A stretch of 64,000 bases of DNA from Halichoerus grypus (GCF_964656455.1 NC_135715.1:149475935-149539934), one strand, 5' to 3'; counted from the first letter of the stretch, positions 28,933 through 42,937 are shown. Translations and numbers: made by a program. The notes: generated by a model from the letters alone, not told the origin.

Positions 28933-29350
28933 TGGTTACGAGTTGAGTTATGTGCCCTAAAGTGATATGTTGACCTTATTTGGAAATAAGTCCTTTGAAG
29001 ATGTAATTATTTTAGATGAGGTCATACCAGAGTACACTGGGCCCTTAATCCAATGTGACTGGTGTCCTAAGAAGAAGAAAAGAGAAGACACAAAGAGACA
29101 AAGACTCATGTGCTGGAGGCAGAGACTGAACCATAGCTGCAAACCCAGGACAGTGGAGAACTGCGGGCAAGCACAGGGGCCTAAGAAGAGGCAGGGAAGG
29201 ATTCTCCCTCTACAGGGTTCAGAGGGAATATGGCCTTGCCAATATCTTGATTTGGAACTTCTAGCCTTCAGAATTGAGACAATACATTTCTGTTGTTTTA
29301 AGCCACCCAGTTTGTCATACTTTGTTACACAGCAGCCTAAAAATGAATAC
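28933..29350 (+). mobile_element. Solo MLT1-type LTR (ERVL-MaLR)
   Basis: A non-coding long terminal repeat of an old endogenous retrovirus-like element. Landmarks are TTAGATGAGGTCATACCAGA, CCAATGTGACTGGTGTCC, TTCTAGCCTTCAGAATTGAG and TTTAAGCCACCCAGTTTGTC. The outer bases are TG at the start, with a five-base repeat AGATA on both sides (28928-28932 and 29351-29355). No internal retroviral sequence is attached. A 148-residue open frame through it is chance. Subfamily is from memory. Confidence 0.8.
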
Positions 29351-29479
29351 AGATATCTACAGGATAGCAGAATGGTACAGACATTGAATAGAATACAAGT
29401 TTGGGAAAGATAAATAAACTTGATTGGAAAAATTCTAAACCCTATTTAAGGCACATTAGGATGTACATTAAGGAGGAAC

Positions 29480-29640
29480 AATCCAGTATAAATACTAATA
29501 GCTACTATTTATTGTGTTACAAGAGCTATGCTAAGTGTCTTATGTAAATTCTATACTTAATCCTTCCAACCACTCTGAGAGAGACTTGGAGTCAATCCTC
29601 ACAAAGTGAGTGAGTGGCAGAGAAAATACCCGAACAACTA
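29480..29640 (-). repeat. MIR, diverged
   Basis: CTATTTATTGTGTTACAAGA with TTAATCCTTCCAACCACTCT and AGTGAGTGAGTGGCAGAG follows reversed MIR. Confidence 0.55.
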
Positions 29641-30487
29641 CACACTCCTAATTATTACATTCTAAGTTAGACAGTTGGACTGCTACTTTAGAGAGAGAAT
29701 AAAGGGAAGACAGGTTTATACATATACAATTTAAAATTTACACTCTAAGTGCATATTTTGAGTAAGTGACAGTAATAAACTGACAACCCATACGAAGAAT
29801 GAAGAGCAAGAGCAGTCTGGATTAACTTGAAAGGAAAAAAGAGTAAAGCATGGTTTACCTTAGAGATAAGAAAAGAGAGATTACCATGGGTTTTTTAAAA
29901 ACTGACTTTGTTATCAAGGGGAAGCAAGTGAAACATACTAAGAATGTGAACTCCATTCTTTCTTTCTATTCAGCTCCCAATTCAAAACAGTCAATATTTC
30001 ATTTCCTGACGTTATGCTGGTGTCGTCACCAAATGCTACCATCCTAATATCCTGTGAAATTTCCCCTAACTTTCCTGAGGCTTCACAGGATATTGATGTG
30101 GAAAAACTATCTCCATGACAAAAATAAGCCTTCAGGCATCTTGATGAGTATGAATAGTAAATGACTGCATACCAATTATTATTTAGTCCTTTGTAGATTA
30201 GTTTATAGGACACAGGAAATGAAATTTTCCTCTAGAAAATTCAGCTTACACTATATAAATATGACTCCCTTAATAACAAACAATATACTTTATTCTACCT
30301 ACTTTATTTAAACTAAAGAGGTGATGCTGAAAAACCCACTGGGGAAAATCTAATAAAATTCAACATTGAAAAATACAATTTAAAGGAAACCAATAACCAA
30401 CTGCTTTTTAAATTGCACCTTATTCAGGTTTCCATTTCCTTTCATTTTTCCAAAGTCTAAACTAGTCTTCACAAAAGTTCTTAATTG

Positions 30488-30506
30488 TTTTTTTTTTTTT
30501 TTTTTA
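30488..30506 (+). repeat. Poly(T) run
   Basis: About 18 consecutive T with no element attached on either side that I can name. Confidence 0.8.
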
Positions 30507-30775
30507 ATTTAATCTTGTGTTAAGAGCTTTGAAAATAGAAACCTCCCTCCAAGGATCAAGGTACAATTTCCATTTTCTCCTGTTTAGTAATGACCAGTTC
30601 AGTCACAATTAATTTGAATGACAATAATGATGAGAAATAAAAGCAAACAATGGAATAAAAGTGAGAACTAGTTTTGTTTTAAAAGAGAGTATGTGAACTA
30701 ATAAAAAAAAATTTAAACCTGATCCATTTGCATACTGATTTAATGGGAGATAATTGGGTGAAACTGGATATTCTT

Positions 30776-30969
30776 TTTTTTTTTTTTAATTTTTATTTAT
30801 TTGACAGAGAGAGACACAGCGAGAGAGGGAACACAAGCAGGGGGAGCGGGAGAGGGAGAAGCAGGCTTCCCACGGAGCAGGGAGCCCGACGCGGGGCTCG
30901 ATCCCAGGACTCTGGGATCATGACCCGAGCCGAAGGCAGATGCCTAACGACTGAGCCACCCAGGCCCCC
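30776..30969 (-). mobile_element. CAN-SINE with 17-base target-site duplication
   Basis: In reverse: T tail, ACAGAGAGAGACACAGCGAG, GCGGGGCTCGATCCCAGGAC and GACTGAGCCACCCAGG. Flanked by the perfect repeat TGAAACTGGATATTCTT at 30759-30775 and 30970-30986. It is a recent-looking copy in the sense direction of COL5A2. Confidence 0.97.
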
Positions 30970-31724
30970 TGAAACTGGATATTCTTATGATGTTAATGGC
31001 GTAGCAGTGATTAAAAGTTACTTAATGGAATTTTATTAGTTAAATATCAAGTACAAAGATTGATGGGATTTATTGTGAGCTCAGCTAAACTTTTCATGAC
31101 TGGACCACATTACCAAACGAGATGACAAGGTTGGGTAGATACAAAAAGATACTTAAAGCACGACTCCACCAATAGAAATCTCTTTGGAGTTGTAGAGGTT
31201 CAACCATAGAGGAGTAAGGCCATTCAGGGCAGCTGCACTGCTGAACAGAATAGTAAATTTAGAAGCATTATTTCATGTCCATCTACATTTACCAATTCTC
31301 TGGGAGTTAGGAATTCTAGGAATAGAAAAATCATTCTCTATATCCATACCAAATTACAAGTACAGCAGAATTCATATATGCAACATTATTCTACCACTCA
31401 AAATTATGGGCCCTCAGGCTCTGGATTCCTTTAACTATCTATGAGTGAGGAAAGAGTTTACCAAGAACTTAGAGGAATATGAAAATACACAGTGATAAGC
31501 CTTGTCCTACTTTATGCCAGCCCATGTATAATGAATTATAAATTCTGTTATTTAGTGTGCTAAAGATGTCAGAAACTTAAAAATTTGTTTTTATATAGGT
31601 ATTAGATTACATTTAAAATTACTTGGGATTAATTTATCTTAATCATTCAGTCTGTCCATGTTAATAGTTTAAAATTATAGCTTAAATTTAATAGTTTAAA
31701 TTATATAGCTTAAATAATTTAAAA

Positions 31725-31922
31725 AAATTTTTTTAAGATTTTATTTATATATTTCACAGAAAGAAACACAGCGAGAGAGGGAACACAAGCAGGGGGAGTG
31801 GGAGAGGGTGAAGCAGGCTTCCCGTGGAGCAGGGAGCCCAATGCGGGGCTTGATCCCAGGACCCTGGGATCATGACCTGAGCCGAAGGCAGATGCTTAAC
31901 GACTGAGCCACCCAGGTGCCCC
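31725..31922 (-). mobile_element. CAN-SINE
   Basis: Reverse-orientation copy of the same subfamily as 30776-30969, with a 12-base duplication AATAATTTAAAA at 31713-31724 and 31923-31934. It faces the plus-strand copy at 32119 across about 200 bases. Confidence 0.95.
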
Positions 31923-32118
31923 AATAATTTAAAATTTAATAAAGAAAAAAGCCAACGTGACAATAAGGTAGCAAAGTGTCTATTATCTATTAGTTTATGT
32001 GGATTCTTTATAATGGAAATATTTTGTGTGATGGAAAGAGACTATGGCAAATTTCTCTCAGTTATCATTGCTAACACTAAATTAATATTTCTTATTTTTA
32101 AGAATATTAATACTTAAG

Positions 32119-32327
32119 GGGCGCCTGGGTGGCTCAGTTGGTTAAGCGACTGCCTTCGGCTCAGGTCATGATCCTGGAGTCCCGGGATCGAGTCCCACAT
32201 CGGGCTCCCTGCTCAGCAGGGAGTCTGCTTCTCCCTCTGACCCTCCCCCCTCTCATGCTCTCTGTATCTCCTTCTCTCTCTCAAATAAATAAATAAAATC
32301 TTTAAAAAAAAAAACATTTAAAAAAAA
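32119..32327 (+). mobile_element. CAN-SINE with 18-base target-site duplication
   Basis: A copy with a very complete head, GGCGCCTGGGTGGCTCAGTT then GGTTAAGCGACTGCCTTCGG, and an AAATAAATAAATAAAATCTT tail. Flanked by AGAATATTAATACTTAAG at 32101-32118 and 32328-32345. Confidence 0.97.
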
Positions 32328-32794
32328 AGAATATTAATACTTAAGAAGTATTTTATTGTCAAAAGAAAGTACCTCCCTAATGTTTAAAAAATTATAAAAT
32401 TTTATTTCTTTTCATGTTGCTAAACAAGAGTCGATTTCAAGAGAAATGATTTGGCACTTAGAGCACATTAAGTAGGAAATTCTGCAGAATTTCTTAAGAG
32501 GAAAGAGGAAATCGGCTCTTTGGCAATTATACCAAAAGGTCAAAATGTCCTAAAACTCAGGAGGAATAACATGTTTTTAGTAAAGCGTGTGCAAACGAAA
32601 TAATGTAAATCAAATCTAATTTCCCCTGTTAAATGACATTATTTAATAAAATGACATATATATAACCCAGTGTGCTATGTAGGGGCCTTGAAAGGTCTTG
32701 GCAAGGTAAAGGAATGATTTAGAATCTCCAAAGAAATATCCACTGAAATACTCCAAGGAATACTAAGGTCATGAGCAGAGAGAATATGATCTTT

Positions 32795-33130
32795 ATCCAT
32801 CCAACAAATACTGAGCACCTACTATGTACCATTTCTCCACTAGGTACTAGAGCTGAACAAAAAAAAAAAGGACAGCATTCAAATTCCAAGTAGCTATAGC
32901 CCAAAGAGGCTTAAGACAGTCAGATAGTCAAGCAATTAAAGTACATAATGGTAAGTACCCTGATAGAAATAAATATAGGATGCCAAGAGTGTATGAGCAA
33001 ACATTGTTTAAGGCATTTTGTAGAAGGAGTAGGTTAGTCTTTCTGGTGGAAGTGTTGTGTCAACTGAGAATCGAGGAAGAAGTAGAATTTAACCAGGAGC
33101 CATATGTAATTCACTATGGTTAGAAGGAAG
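32795..33130 (+). repeat. Ancient mammalian repeat, family not assigned
   Basis: Begins with CATCCAACAAATACTGAGCA then CCTACTATGTACCATTTC, and later GATAGAAATAAATATAGGAT. The same layout recurs near 27045, 36900, 48590 and 50455. I recognise the pattern as a common old mammalian interspersed repeat but cannot name the family with confidence. Confidence 0.45.
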
Positions 33131-33419
33131 AGAGGGAGAGAGGAGAAAGCAGAAGAAAGAGATTGAGTGGTGGGTAAAGGGACAGAGCTGGAAGAGATGG
33201 CAGCATGGGGGGCTGGAGCATAAATTTCTGGTGCATTTCAGCACCTCCTACTTTGGCTTCACCTTCAGGGTAGTTAGCACTCTGCCAACTTAAATCAAGA
33301 GAATGAGGAGTGGGGAACTAGAGGGCAAAATGCAGCTTTAACTCCCAAGCCTTTCAGATGTATTTTCACTCTTAAGCTAGTCATTGGGAGCCTCTAAAAG
33401 GCAAAGTGATGCGGGGGCA

Positions 33420-33650
33420 ATGGACCTTAAGGAGTCAGGGAAACCTGAGCTTTTTGTTTGATTTTGCTTTTTTAACTCCAGCGCTGAAAATTACTTGTTA
33501 TGTAATATTTGGCAAATGACAACTTATTTGATCCTCAAATTTTTCCATCTAAAAATAGGGGTAATATACTCCCCCACCCCCAAGGCTGTTCTGAGAATCA
33601 AATAGATGTGAAGGTGCTCTGAAAAAATCAGTATGTTATTTAAACACAAC
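33420..33650 (+). repeat. MIR, diverged
   Basis: AATATTTGGCAAATGACAAC, TTTTTCCATCTAAAAATAGG and GGCTGTTCTGAGAATCAAAT match MIR word order. Confidence 0.6.
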
Positions 33651-34529
33651 CATTATTACTTAGCATAGATTTTCCCAGACTCCTCTTGCTTGTCTCAACC
33701 CCATTTACATGTATATCAAAAGCAAATTCATGCTCACTTCTCTCCCCAACGTGGGGACCTATCAGCATCTGGAGTAGGGTGAAGGAGGAGAGATAAGTCA
33801 TGTATTACCTTATATTGGCAGAAATCCACTTGTATGGGGCTATGATGACAGTGGAGGAATCCTGTTTCTCCCACAAAACACCCTGAGGTGAAGTATTTAA
33901 CAGCCAGGCTTTGGGTCTGTCCATATAAATAAGATCACAACACAGGAGTGTGCTCAGATTTCAAGAAGAGCAGTGATAACACAGAAAGAGGGGAAAAGGT
34001 GATTTCTGTAGGGCAAGAGGAATTTTTCTGAGTTGGCATATGATATTGGACAAAGCCATTGTAGTAATTAGTATGGCCTGTTAATGCCACAATACCTGAG
34101 CCACTTGCCCACAGCAATACACCTGTGTTTAATATAATTACAGCCGGAAAGTTTTTGAGACTAATTACATGGTAGCCTTGACAGGAGGCTTTTTAAGCTG
34201 TGACAGAATATTTTGTGACTTCAGCCAATATGACCCATACCTTACAAGATATGTTTTTAAAAAGTAGGTGGCATTGAGCCTGCAGGGTTGGAAGGCAAGC
34301 CCCAGTATCATCTTTCAGAGCCATTTAAAGTTTCAGGTTATTTTATGACTATATTTTATGATCTTTCAGTTCTTCCTTCATTCAAAGATTTCACCCAAAA
34401 TAAAAATTGTATGTGTTTTGGTACTTTAAATGCCATGTATCCCTCAAATTGAAGAGTTTCTTTTTAAATGTTTTTAAATTTTTCATTTAACTTAATTTTA
34501 TTTTATTTTAGATTTCAGCCTGGATTCTG

Positions 34530-34740
34530 TTTTAAGTTCATGCTTCTCAAATCTGGCTTTGCAAAAGAATCACTCAAAGAATTTCTCTTAAAAAAATCAC
34601 CTCCTAGACCCTACCTCTTGTAATTCTGATTTTGTTTTGCAACTGGAAATCTGTAGGCTTCTTAAAGGCTTCTCCAGTATTTTGATGCCAGATTCGGGTA
34701 TAATTACTTTAGTCATCACAGTAAGCACTTCCAGTGATGC
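34530..34740 (+). mobile_element. MER5A-like hAT fossil
   Basis: CATGCTTCTCAAATCTGGCT, AAAAGAATCACTCAAAGAAT and CTAGACCCTACCTCTTGTAA then TTCTGATTTTG follow the MER5A layout of a short hAT-type element. Confidence 0.55.
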
Positions 34741-36899
34741 ACTACTTTCTTTAAGTGGAAGAAACAACAAGAGAACTGTTGTTTCTTAGAAAGATCATGC
34801 CTATTTGGGGCCTTTCAACTTCCTTATGTCCAGTTGTTAGAAAAGAATGTATTTTCTGCTCCTTCCTTAAAACAACACCGAGAAAAGGTAACTGGCACTC
34901 CCCCCGCCCCAGTAGGAAAATTTACCACTAAAAATTACCACAAACCTGAAATCTCAATAATCATCTCTTATTTAAGGTGTAAAAACTCTTACATTAAAAT
35001 CACTTTAATTAGTATGACTTTTGGGTATTTCAGACATCTATCTCCCTGGAAAAGTATCGAATTTCGATCAGTCCAGGGAGATTGTGGTGTGAATATCAGA
35101 AGTTACAAAGCTCCCCCAGAATCCATTTGTGCCTTTATGGTCGACGAATGAGTAGTATCACTGGGTAGAATTCACAGACCAAAAAAAGAAATCTCAAGAA
35201 AAACATTTCGCAGGGAGAATTTAACAAGAAAAAACAACTACCTTATAGAAAACAGATGGCTTGCGTTACTAAAGCTGGAAGGCCGCTAGCTGTGGCTTCA
35301 ATTTGTTTTCTGTGCTTTTATAAGTTGGCAGGAAAAATCCCTTACATTTTACCAAAAGGGGCCCAGCCCATAAATAATTCACTAGAGGAATAAAAAAATC
35401 CATATTTTAAATATGAACTATGTAAAATGATTGAAGAATGACCTTTTAGTTCCTTTTATTTTGAGAGATGATTTTGAGCCATGCCTTAAATATCCAAGAC
35501 TAAAGAGAAAATAATGTGGCCCAAATAATAGTTTATATGTCAAATGATATTGTTTTCACTTTTTAAAACCCTATTCTCTATTTTACATGCAAAAACTACT
35601 AGGTGATGTTTACTTTCATAAATCACCTATTTAATCTAAAAATGGACAAATTATAGTATGCGGTCTAGGAAATTATTTTCAAGTCAGGAATCGAAAAGTG
35701 ACTCAACTGTATTACATGCATCCACTCAAACTTCATATATGCTAAAATTTGGAGGGAGTGGTTGGATTATAATTTAGCCACCTATTATGTGGCTACATTA
35801 TAGAAGATAGTGTGCTAGGAGGTTTATAGTGATATCAAGTTCATGGCCTCATGTGGCATGAACAATTTAGTTGTTTCAACTTGTGCTCTTTCAATGGTTC
35901 TGTCTACAGCGGTTATGAATTTTATTACCATAACTGACCCCGAAGCACAGAGAGATTCCTTTAAAGAAATGAACAGTTAACTGAAGTAAGATGTCTGTGT
36001 TGTGATATATTAGAGATTGTTTTGGCCACAGAACTAAAATACTTTTCCTCCTTATATTTTCAGTTCAATTTGACAAAAATGCACTTTCTGTCTTGTTTGT
36101 GCCAGACACTTCCCTGGACACTAGTGGTGGAGTTATGGGCAACGCATTCCTGAATACTTTTATTTCTGAAAGGAACTATCTCGCCTGATTTTGCATGAGA
36201 ATTTTCCTTCCTCTAGTAATTCATAGAAAGATGGCGGTATCCTGTAGGTAGAATCTCTGTGTGTGCTTTTGGACAATTTACCCCCAAATCCTATTAATCA
36301 CAGAGAAATTGTGAGAGGAGAATCTATTAAAAAAAGTTTGACTTTCCATGTATAGAAATAAGTTAAAAGAGATCAAATTCAGATTTAGAATTTCTTTAAA
36401 GCTTCATTTTCCTCATTTATTTAACAATTATTTGTTGAGCCACCTCATGTGTGCTCAATTTCAAAGGGTGCTTACTTCTAAAAACGCTGACCAGATTCAT
36501 CCTAACTTTTGTTCTACCACCTCCTAGACTACACCCTCCACTCTGTCTTGGCTAGCAAGGCAGGGTATCTCTGTCTTGTTCATAGCTATATCCTTGACAT
36601 CTTGTAGGGGATATGAGACAGAGTGGGTGTTCATTGAGCTTTGTGAACTAAAAGGGAAGGAAGGAAATAAAATCAGAGGATTGCTATCATATTTAAATAG
36701 CCACTTTGGCTCTGAGAAGATTTCACATACCTATCACCTCTTCTACAGGGATAAGTGTCCATTTCATTTTATAGATGAATAAATAGTCAGAGGATAAAGT
36801 AGTCTACAATCCTACCTTTGGCACAAGTAACCATGAATTATGAGTCTAGTTTTTAAATCCCAAGTCACATCAAAAAGTTCAATTTATTTCTCTTTCATT

Positions 36900-37145
36900 C
36901 ATTCCATACATATATATTTGAGTACCTACTACCTATTAGGCACCAGACCAGTGTTAGGAATGTTAAGTGTGAACAGAACAGAACAGAAAAAGTCTAGTCC
37001 TTAAGGAGTTTACACACTAGTGAAGGGAAACAGAAAATAAGCAAGTAAACACATAATCATTTAATATGTCTAATACTGACAAATGTTACAAAGCAAACTT
37101 CAGAAGGTAAAGACAGAAAGTGCTAGGAGAGACACGAATTGAATG
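36900..37145 (+). repeat. Ancient mammalian repeat, same family as 32795-33130
   Basis: TATATTTGAGTACCTACTAC, CACCAGACCAGTGTTAGG and GTCCTTAAGGAGTTTACACA then AACAGAAAATAAGCAAGTAA. Family not assigned. Confidence 0.45.
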
Positions 37146-37880
37146 GGGAGGGGAAACTAGGGTTAATTTTTAATAAACAGGGGTAATCTCACAGAGATTT
37201 TAACATTTTTAAATTACTATTTTTATTAGGAGAAATGTCATCTTTAAGTACTATCATCATGAACAGCAATCTCAAGTTCTTTCTTGGGCTACAGGAAATG
37301 ATTTTGATGGTTAAATGTATTGCAAAGTTTATATGATGGGACACTTTGCCAATGTAACTTAACAGCAAATATAACACAAAGCATCAAAAGTATCCCTCTT
37401 TGCCCTTAAAATGTTCATTCCATTTCAAAAATTTCATAAAAATATGGCAATATGTCAGTGAGAAAATTTAACTTTTGTTTAAAGAGCTCTCGGCTGAAAA
37501 AGAAAGAAGCTTAATGAATTAGATTGTCTTAAGACACAAGATAGATGGTCTTAGGACACCTCGTTGGACAAAAAAACTGAGTCAAAGGTTGGCTTTGAAC
37601 TGCTATTGGACACTGAGGGCACCTATAAACATTCTGCTTAATTCATAGAGAAAGATCTGTGTCATGACCAGTGGGTCTCTGTTGTGCAGAAACAATCAAG
37701 CACCTAGGGTTTGGAACTCATTGATGAGACACTCAGCCTGTCTGGACCTGGGGGAAGGAAAATATATGATGATTCTCCATGCAATCTGGCTTCAGGAAAG
37801 CATAATGATGGTACTCTCTTTAGTCCAAAAAACTGAAAATCTAATGACACTAATGAAATGTGAATCTAAGAACTACATTG

Positions 37881-37994
37881 CTGGGCTGGCTTGGTCAGAA
37901 GAGCATGCCACCCTTAATCTGAGGGTCATGAGTTCAAGCCCCATGTTGGGTGTAGAGATTACTCAAATAAATAAGTAAAAACTTAAAAAAAAAT
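37881..37994 (+). mobile_element. Short CAN-SINE (tRNA-only variant)
   Basis: Starts CTGGGCTGGCTTGGTCAGAA, continues GAGGGTCATGAGTTCAAGCC and CCATGTTGGGTGTAGAGATT, and ends AAATAAATAAGTAAAAACTT. This variant lacks the long CT-rich middle of the others. The flanking repeat AACTACATTG / AACTGAATTG is imperfect, so it is old. Confidence 0.85.
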
Positions 37995-40900
37995 AACTGA
38001 ATTGTTGACAAGGATGAATACTCAACTATGATTCAATTTGCTTACAGTTCCTCTGAGAGAATTTCATCATATACATATATAACTTTAGCTAAACTCACTT
38101 CTTGTACTTAGTAAAACAATTAGAGGAGAAAAGGAGAGAGTCTATGTGTTAATAATTACATATTTCTCATGCTAAGATTTGAATATTTTGAAAAAAAATA
38201 ATTCTATGTAATGTAATTGATAAAATTTTAAAAAATGAACACTAAGTTTTCATTAATTCAGAGGATAATAGATTTGATTATGAAGTGTCTATTAATTCAT
38301 CCACTGAGGTTTATATTTTCATTGTCTTGTATTAAAACATCTGTTATTTGAAATATTAAGTCACTGAGATGTACAGACATGTGATTAAAGATGCTCATGG
38401 CAAGGTTCTCTGACCTCAAGAGGCCAGAATAGCCACGTTTTACATCTATTTTTATGATATATAATCATAGCCTACTTTTTAGAGACCTAAGTAGAAGTTT
38501 CCTACCACATCAGCATTCCAGAATAACAGTATCATTTTGGTACAGACAACTTCAGAAAATCAGAGAAAAAAAGAGATCTTGTTTTAGGAAAGGTTACAAA
38601 CCTGATTGTACATTAAAACAATTTTTTAAAAGAATGCCTTTAGTTAATGAGATAAAATTAATTTTGTGTGCTTAAGGGAGTTGTACAAGTGTTTCGGACC
38701 TGGCTCCAAATATTAAGCAGAAGCTATCTTAACTTTCTAATAATTTGACAGTACTTTTATTTAAACTAAATACCATAAATTGTTTTTAGAAAAGCATAAT
38801 AGAATTGAAAAACAGTGAGTGAAATTCAAATAACCAAACCATAATGTATCTGAATAAAAGGTGTATAATTTTTAACTATCCATCTCATTTACTGTCAAAA
38901 TGTAAGAAAACAAATTAATTGAGCACTCACTGCCTGTGAATGCCTGGCTAGGAGCTTGGCAATAATAACTGGGGAGAACTTAAGCAATTACTCAGAGATG
39001 AGGAGTTGAAGATGGGGTGTGCTTGGGGAGCATTCTTGTATTTGGTCTGCCTGATACTGAGTATTCTATCTAGGGAATAAGTGGAAGAAATGCCAGAAAG
39101 TGTCAGTTGCTTCCAATCATAGCAACCCTGAACACCAACTGACAGTATGGTATTTAACTTGGTTGATGGTAATATGATAGCATTGAAGTCTTTTCCTTCA
39201 CTGAGCAGCAAAATGAAAGAAGGAAGATTGAATCTTCTGAGATTGTAGAGTAAGCTGAGAGAATCATAGAGGAGAGAAAGATTCCATGCAGCAAACCAGA
39301 TAGGTGGTCATTATTCTGGTCCTAGGATGAATCAAGGAGGGTTCAGCCTAAGGACAGAAGGGACAAAAGAGAAAGAAGTTAGAGAGACATGTGAAGCCTG
39401 ATGTTGGTGACAAAGTCAGAGGAGTTCAGTTCTGTTTCTTACGAGATGAAGATTTTTTGGAGCAGTTTGTCTTGCCTTGAAGAGTGGAAAGACCATTTCA
39501 GTTTTCTCTCAGGTGTCTATTTCGGAACATACTGGTAATCACTACCCTGCCCTTCATGGACCTTACAGACTAGTGAAGACATAGCTGTATAGAATTGGTT
39601 CACCATTCCTGAAAGCTCTTCTTTTGCCAATAAAAAAGTAACAAATATCAGAAATGATAATGCTGATCAATGTTCTTTGGTATCAAGACAGACTCCTAGA
39701 TCTAACATCTTCTTCAGGCCACTCTGAGAGTTATTAGTACCTCTAGCCCTCCGTTCTGTTCCAGTGTCAGTCGCTTGGCAGATTACCTTCTCACCAACCA
39801 GGAAGCCTTTACAGAGTTGATAGTAATCATAACCTGAGCCTGAAAATTATTCCATTAAGGTAGTTGACAATATAAACATGACAATCTCTTGGTGATTTGC
39901 TGGACTGTGTTGGAGTACATAATTTTCAACAGTTTTGCATAAAGCAAATTCAAATTTGATGAACTATAAAGTAAAAAAAAAAAAACTACCTAAAAAAAAA
40001 AAGATTTTGGAATTTAGGAGACACCAGACACCAAGAAATAAAGGGCAAAGTCCAGGAAAATGAGACAAATCGTATCATAAATGGCAATGCAAAAAGTTTC
40101 ATTTCTATCTCTTAAGCCTGGCTAAACAGAGGGAGATGGGGTGGATAATTAGTTTTAAGACTTACAAAATGAAATCCCCCTAGTTCCAATTAATCCATCA
40201 TTAGTGAAAACACTAGCTCCTACATGCCTTATTAACCACATGAAATTAGTACAATCTGAGAAGTTATAAGAGGCATTTCAAAGCTTTGGAAAGTCATCTT
40301 GCCGTTAAGAACAGTATCCATATCTCCGGCTTCACAACCTAGGGTTAGCTGGAATATATATAATATATATGGCAAACCTTCAATTTATGTCATAATTTAC
40401 CTTCGATTTCTGTTTTCCATTTCAGCTTACATTTACGGCCAAAGTCAAATAATAATAAAGTACTAGCTTACTTTAGAAACACAAAACTTCTCATTCAAAC
40501 CAACCAAACAGCAAAAACAGAACCTACCACAGATGGTCACGGATTTCTAGATTATTATCTCAACCCCTTTAGCAACTTTCTTCTTCCATAACCTGCATAA
40601 TAACATGTCATATGTAATTTATAGTGAAAATACTTTATGACCAAATATTGCCAAATACTAATAGTAACACACACGTTTCCAATGCTCCATGAAACTGCGG
40701 AGTGCCTACCTGGTAAGAGAAACATTACCTAAGCTTGCAAATAAGATACTGCAATGATTTCTAGCAAATCCTACTCATTTGTGTCATAAATAGGGGTTAC
40801 AAACAGTGAACTGAAAAACTGAACGTACTACTCCACTTGACAGTTTATTGTTAATGATAATCTGCAGGCTCAAGCATTTCAATTGTTCCAGTTTCAAACA

Positions 40901-41094
40901 GTTGCAAACATTATGGCCAGACCTACACACTCAGGAAACCTCCACATTGATGACGATGAACTGGTGACTCACAAGTTGGATGTTGGTCTTTTTTTATTTT
41001 ATAAGAGTTATTAAAATAGAAGACAATTCAGTTTACAAGGACTTTCTTTAAATTGATAGTAGTGGTAGCAGAAGTAGCCATAGAAGTCAACTGA

Positions 41095-41285
41095 AGACTT
41101 TATGTGCTAAGTACAGCCCAAAAGCTTTACATTCTTGATCTCATGTAATCTTCAACATCGTATCATTCCCACGAGGTGACAGTAATAGCTCACAGTGATT
41201 AAACAGTTTGTCCTGGGGCCAAGATGCCCACTCCTCAGAAGTGATAGGCCCAGATTTGAAACCAGGCAGTATTATTGCAGGGGTA
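41095..41285 (-). repeat. MIR
   Basis: GTGCTAAGTACAGCCCAAAA, CTTGATCTCATGTAATCTTC, CCACGAGGTGACAGTAATAG and AGATTTGAAACCAGGCAG follow reversed MIR. Confidence 0.65.
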
Positions 41286-42937
41286 AGCTTTTCCATCCGG
41301 AAAGAAGATCAGCAGAGAAGCAAGGCCTTGTTAATCACACATTCTTCCTCAATCACATTCATTCCCTGGATGGGCAGTGGTCAGGGAGGTGTTAGAATAA
41401 AATGGCTCATAGCATGGAACCTGCTGAGGTAGAGTCCTGATTCAATTTCTGGCTTCTCAGCACTGAAAGTCTGGAATCTTCATGGTTAACTCAAGCTGTA
41501 TTCATCAGTTTTTCTGAATGCTAATATATGTGGCAAATGTTCCTAAGAAATTATGTGAAACTCAACATATTCCACAGACAAGGAGTTTCCATTGAGTTTA
41601 TTAGCTTTGTCTAATTGGAACATTAGTGTTATGTATGTAAATATATATATATGAAATATCATTTCATATGTGTGTATTGTGGTTGTAGATATGTTCTTTT
41701 ATAGAAATGGTTATATACACTCATATTAGGCAGCTGTAGATTTTTTTTACAAATACATATATAGACAAAGATATTACATATGTATAAACATGGTAAAATT
41801 ATGTGTTTTTATACTTATACATACATGCAAATAGACATGCATAAACATGATAAAATCTTATGATGCTGACAATTATGCAGTGATATTGGGGGAAGAGGGA
41901 GATGGTCAAATAGCTAAATGTGGTTTATTTCTTATACTTTTAAATTTTATTTTATACTATATTTATTTTTATACTTAAAATTCTATCTAAATTCACCTTT
42001 ATTCCAATAATTACAACACTTTTTTTCTTCTTGCCATAAATTCATTTTCTTGACAAATATATTGAATTTGGTTCAGTCAGTAAAACATGGGAAGCTACAA
42101 GCTTGCTTCCCTTCCAGCTACTTATAACCTAGATTTTATTTTCATTTAACTACTAATGGCTTTGACTTTTTATTTCCTCATAATGTTCATCGTTTTGAAA
42201 ACAAAAGAAAAATGTCAAATAAAATGCTGAATCCATATTCCATATATTTAGCAACTAGAAATCTATATTCTACAATTAATAACATTTTCCTTTATTCATG
42301 TTCCTTCTGAATAAAACTAACTGGACTCTGTAGACAAAATTACAAACATAGTGCTTTAAATATAGCAGAAAAATGTACTTATAGACCTGGGATAAATTAT
42401 TTATTATTGGCCTTTTACACAAAATAACGTGGTTCAAGATTTATAAAAATTTTCATAGAAAATAAAAGACATAGAGATGTCTTCTAAAGATTTAAAAGTA
42501 GGCCATATATTAATGGTATATACATCAAAGCCACGACAAAATCCGAACTCTGTGTTGGATCATATGACTTTATGAAGTCGTTTTGTAGAAGCGGCAAGAA
42601 GGCTCATGTTCCGATCCTTACTGGAGAATGAAGGATGAAGGCAGACATCCAGATTTACTGGTCAAGGGCTCATTTCACACTGGAATTTTAAGTAGTAGTA
42701 TTTTGATGCAGTCACACTTTGCATATTAAGCAAATAGGAATATTTCCCACTTGCATAGAGAAACATGCTTTCTCTCATTTTACTTAATTTATATATATAT
42801 TGTAGACAACCTTTCATTTTCCCACTGGGTTAGCCATGGATTCAAAAGATATTTTCCTTTCCTCCTTACCATGGGAAAAACAACAGCACATGTGGGATGG
42901 ACCCTCAGCTGGCTCTTCAGTATCCAGGAGAAAATGA

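Noticed and set aside
28967..29413. A 148-residue open frame
   Set aside because: It lies almost wholly within the MLT1-type LTR, which is non-coding, and has no recognisable domain.
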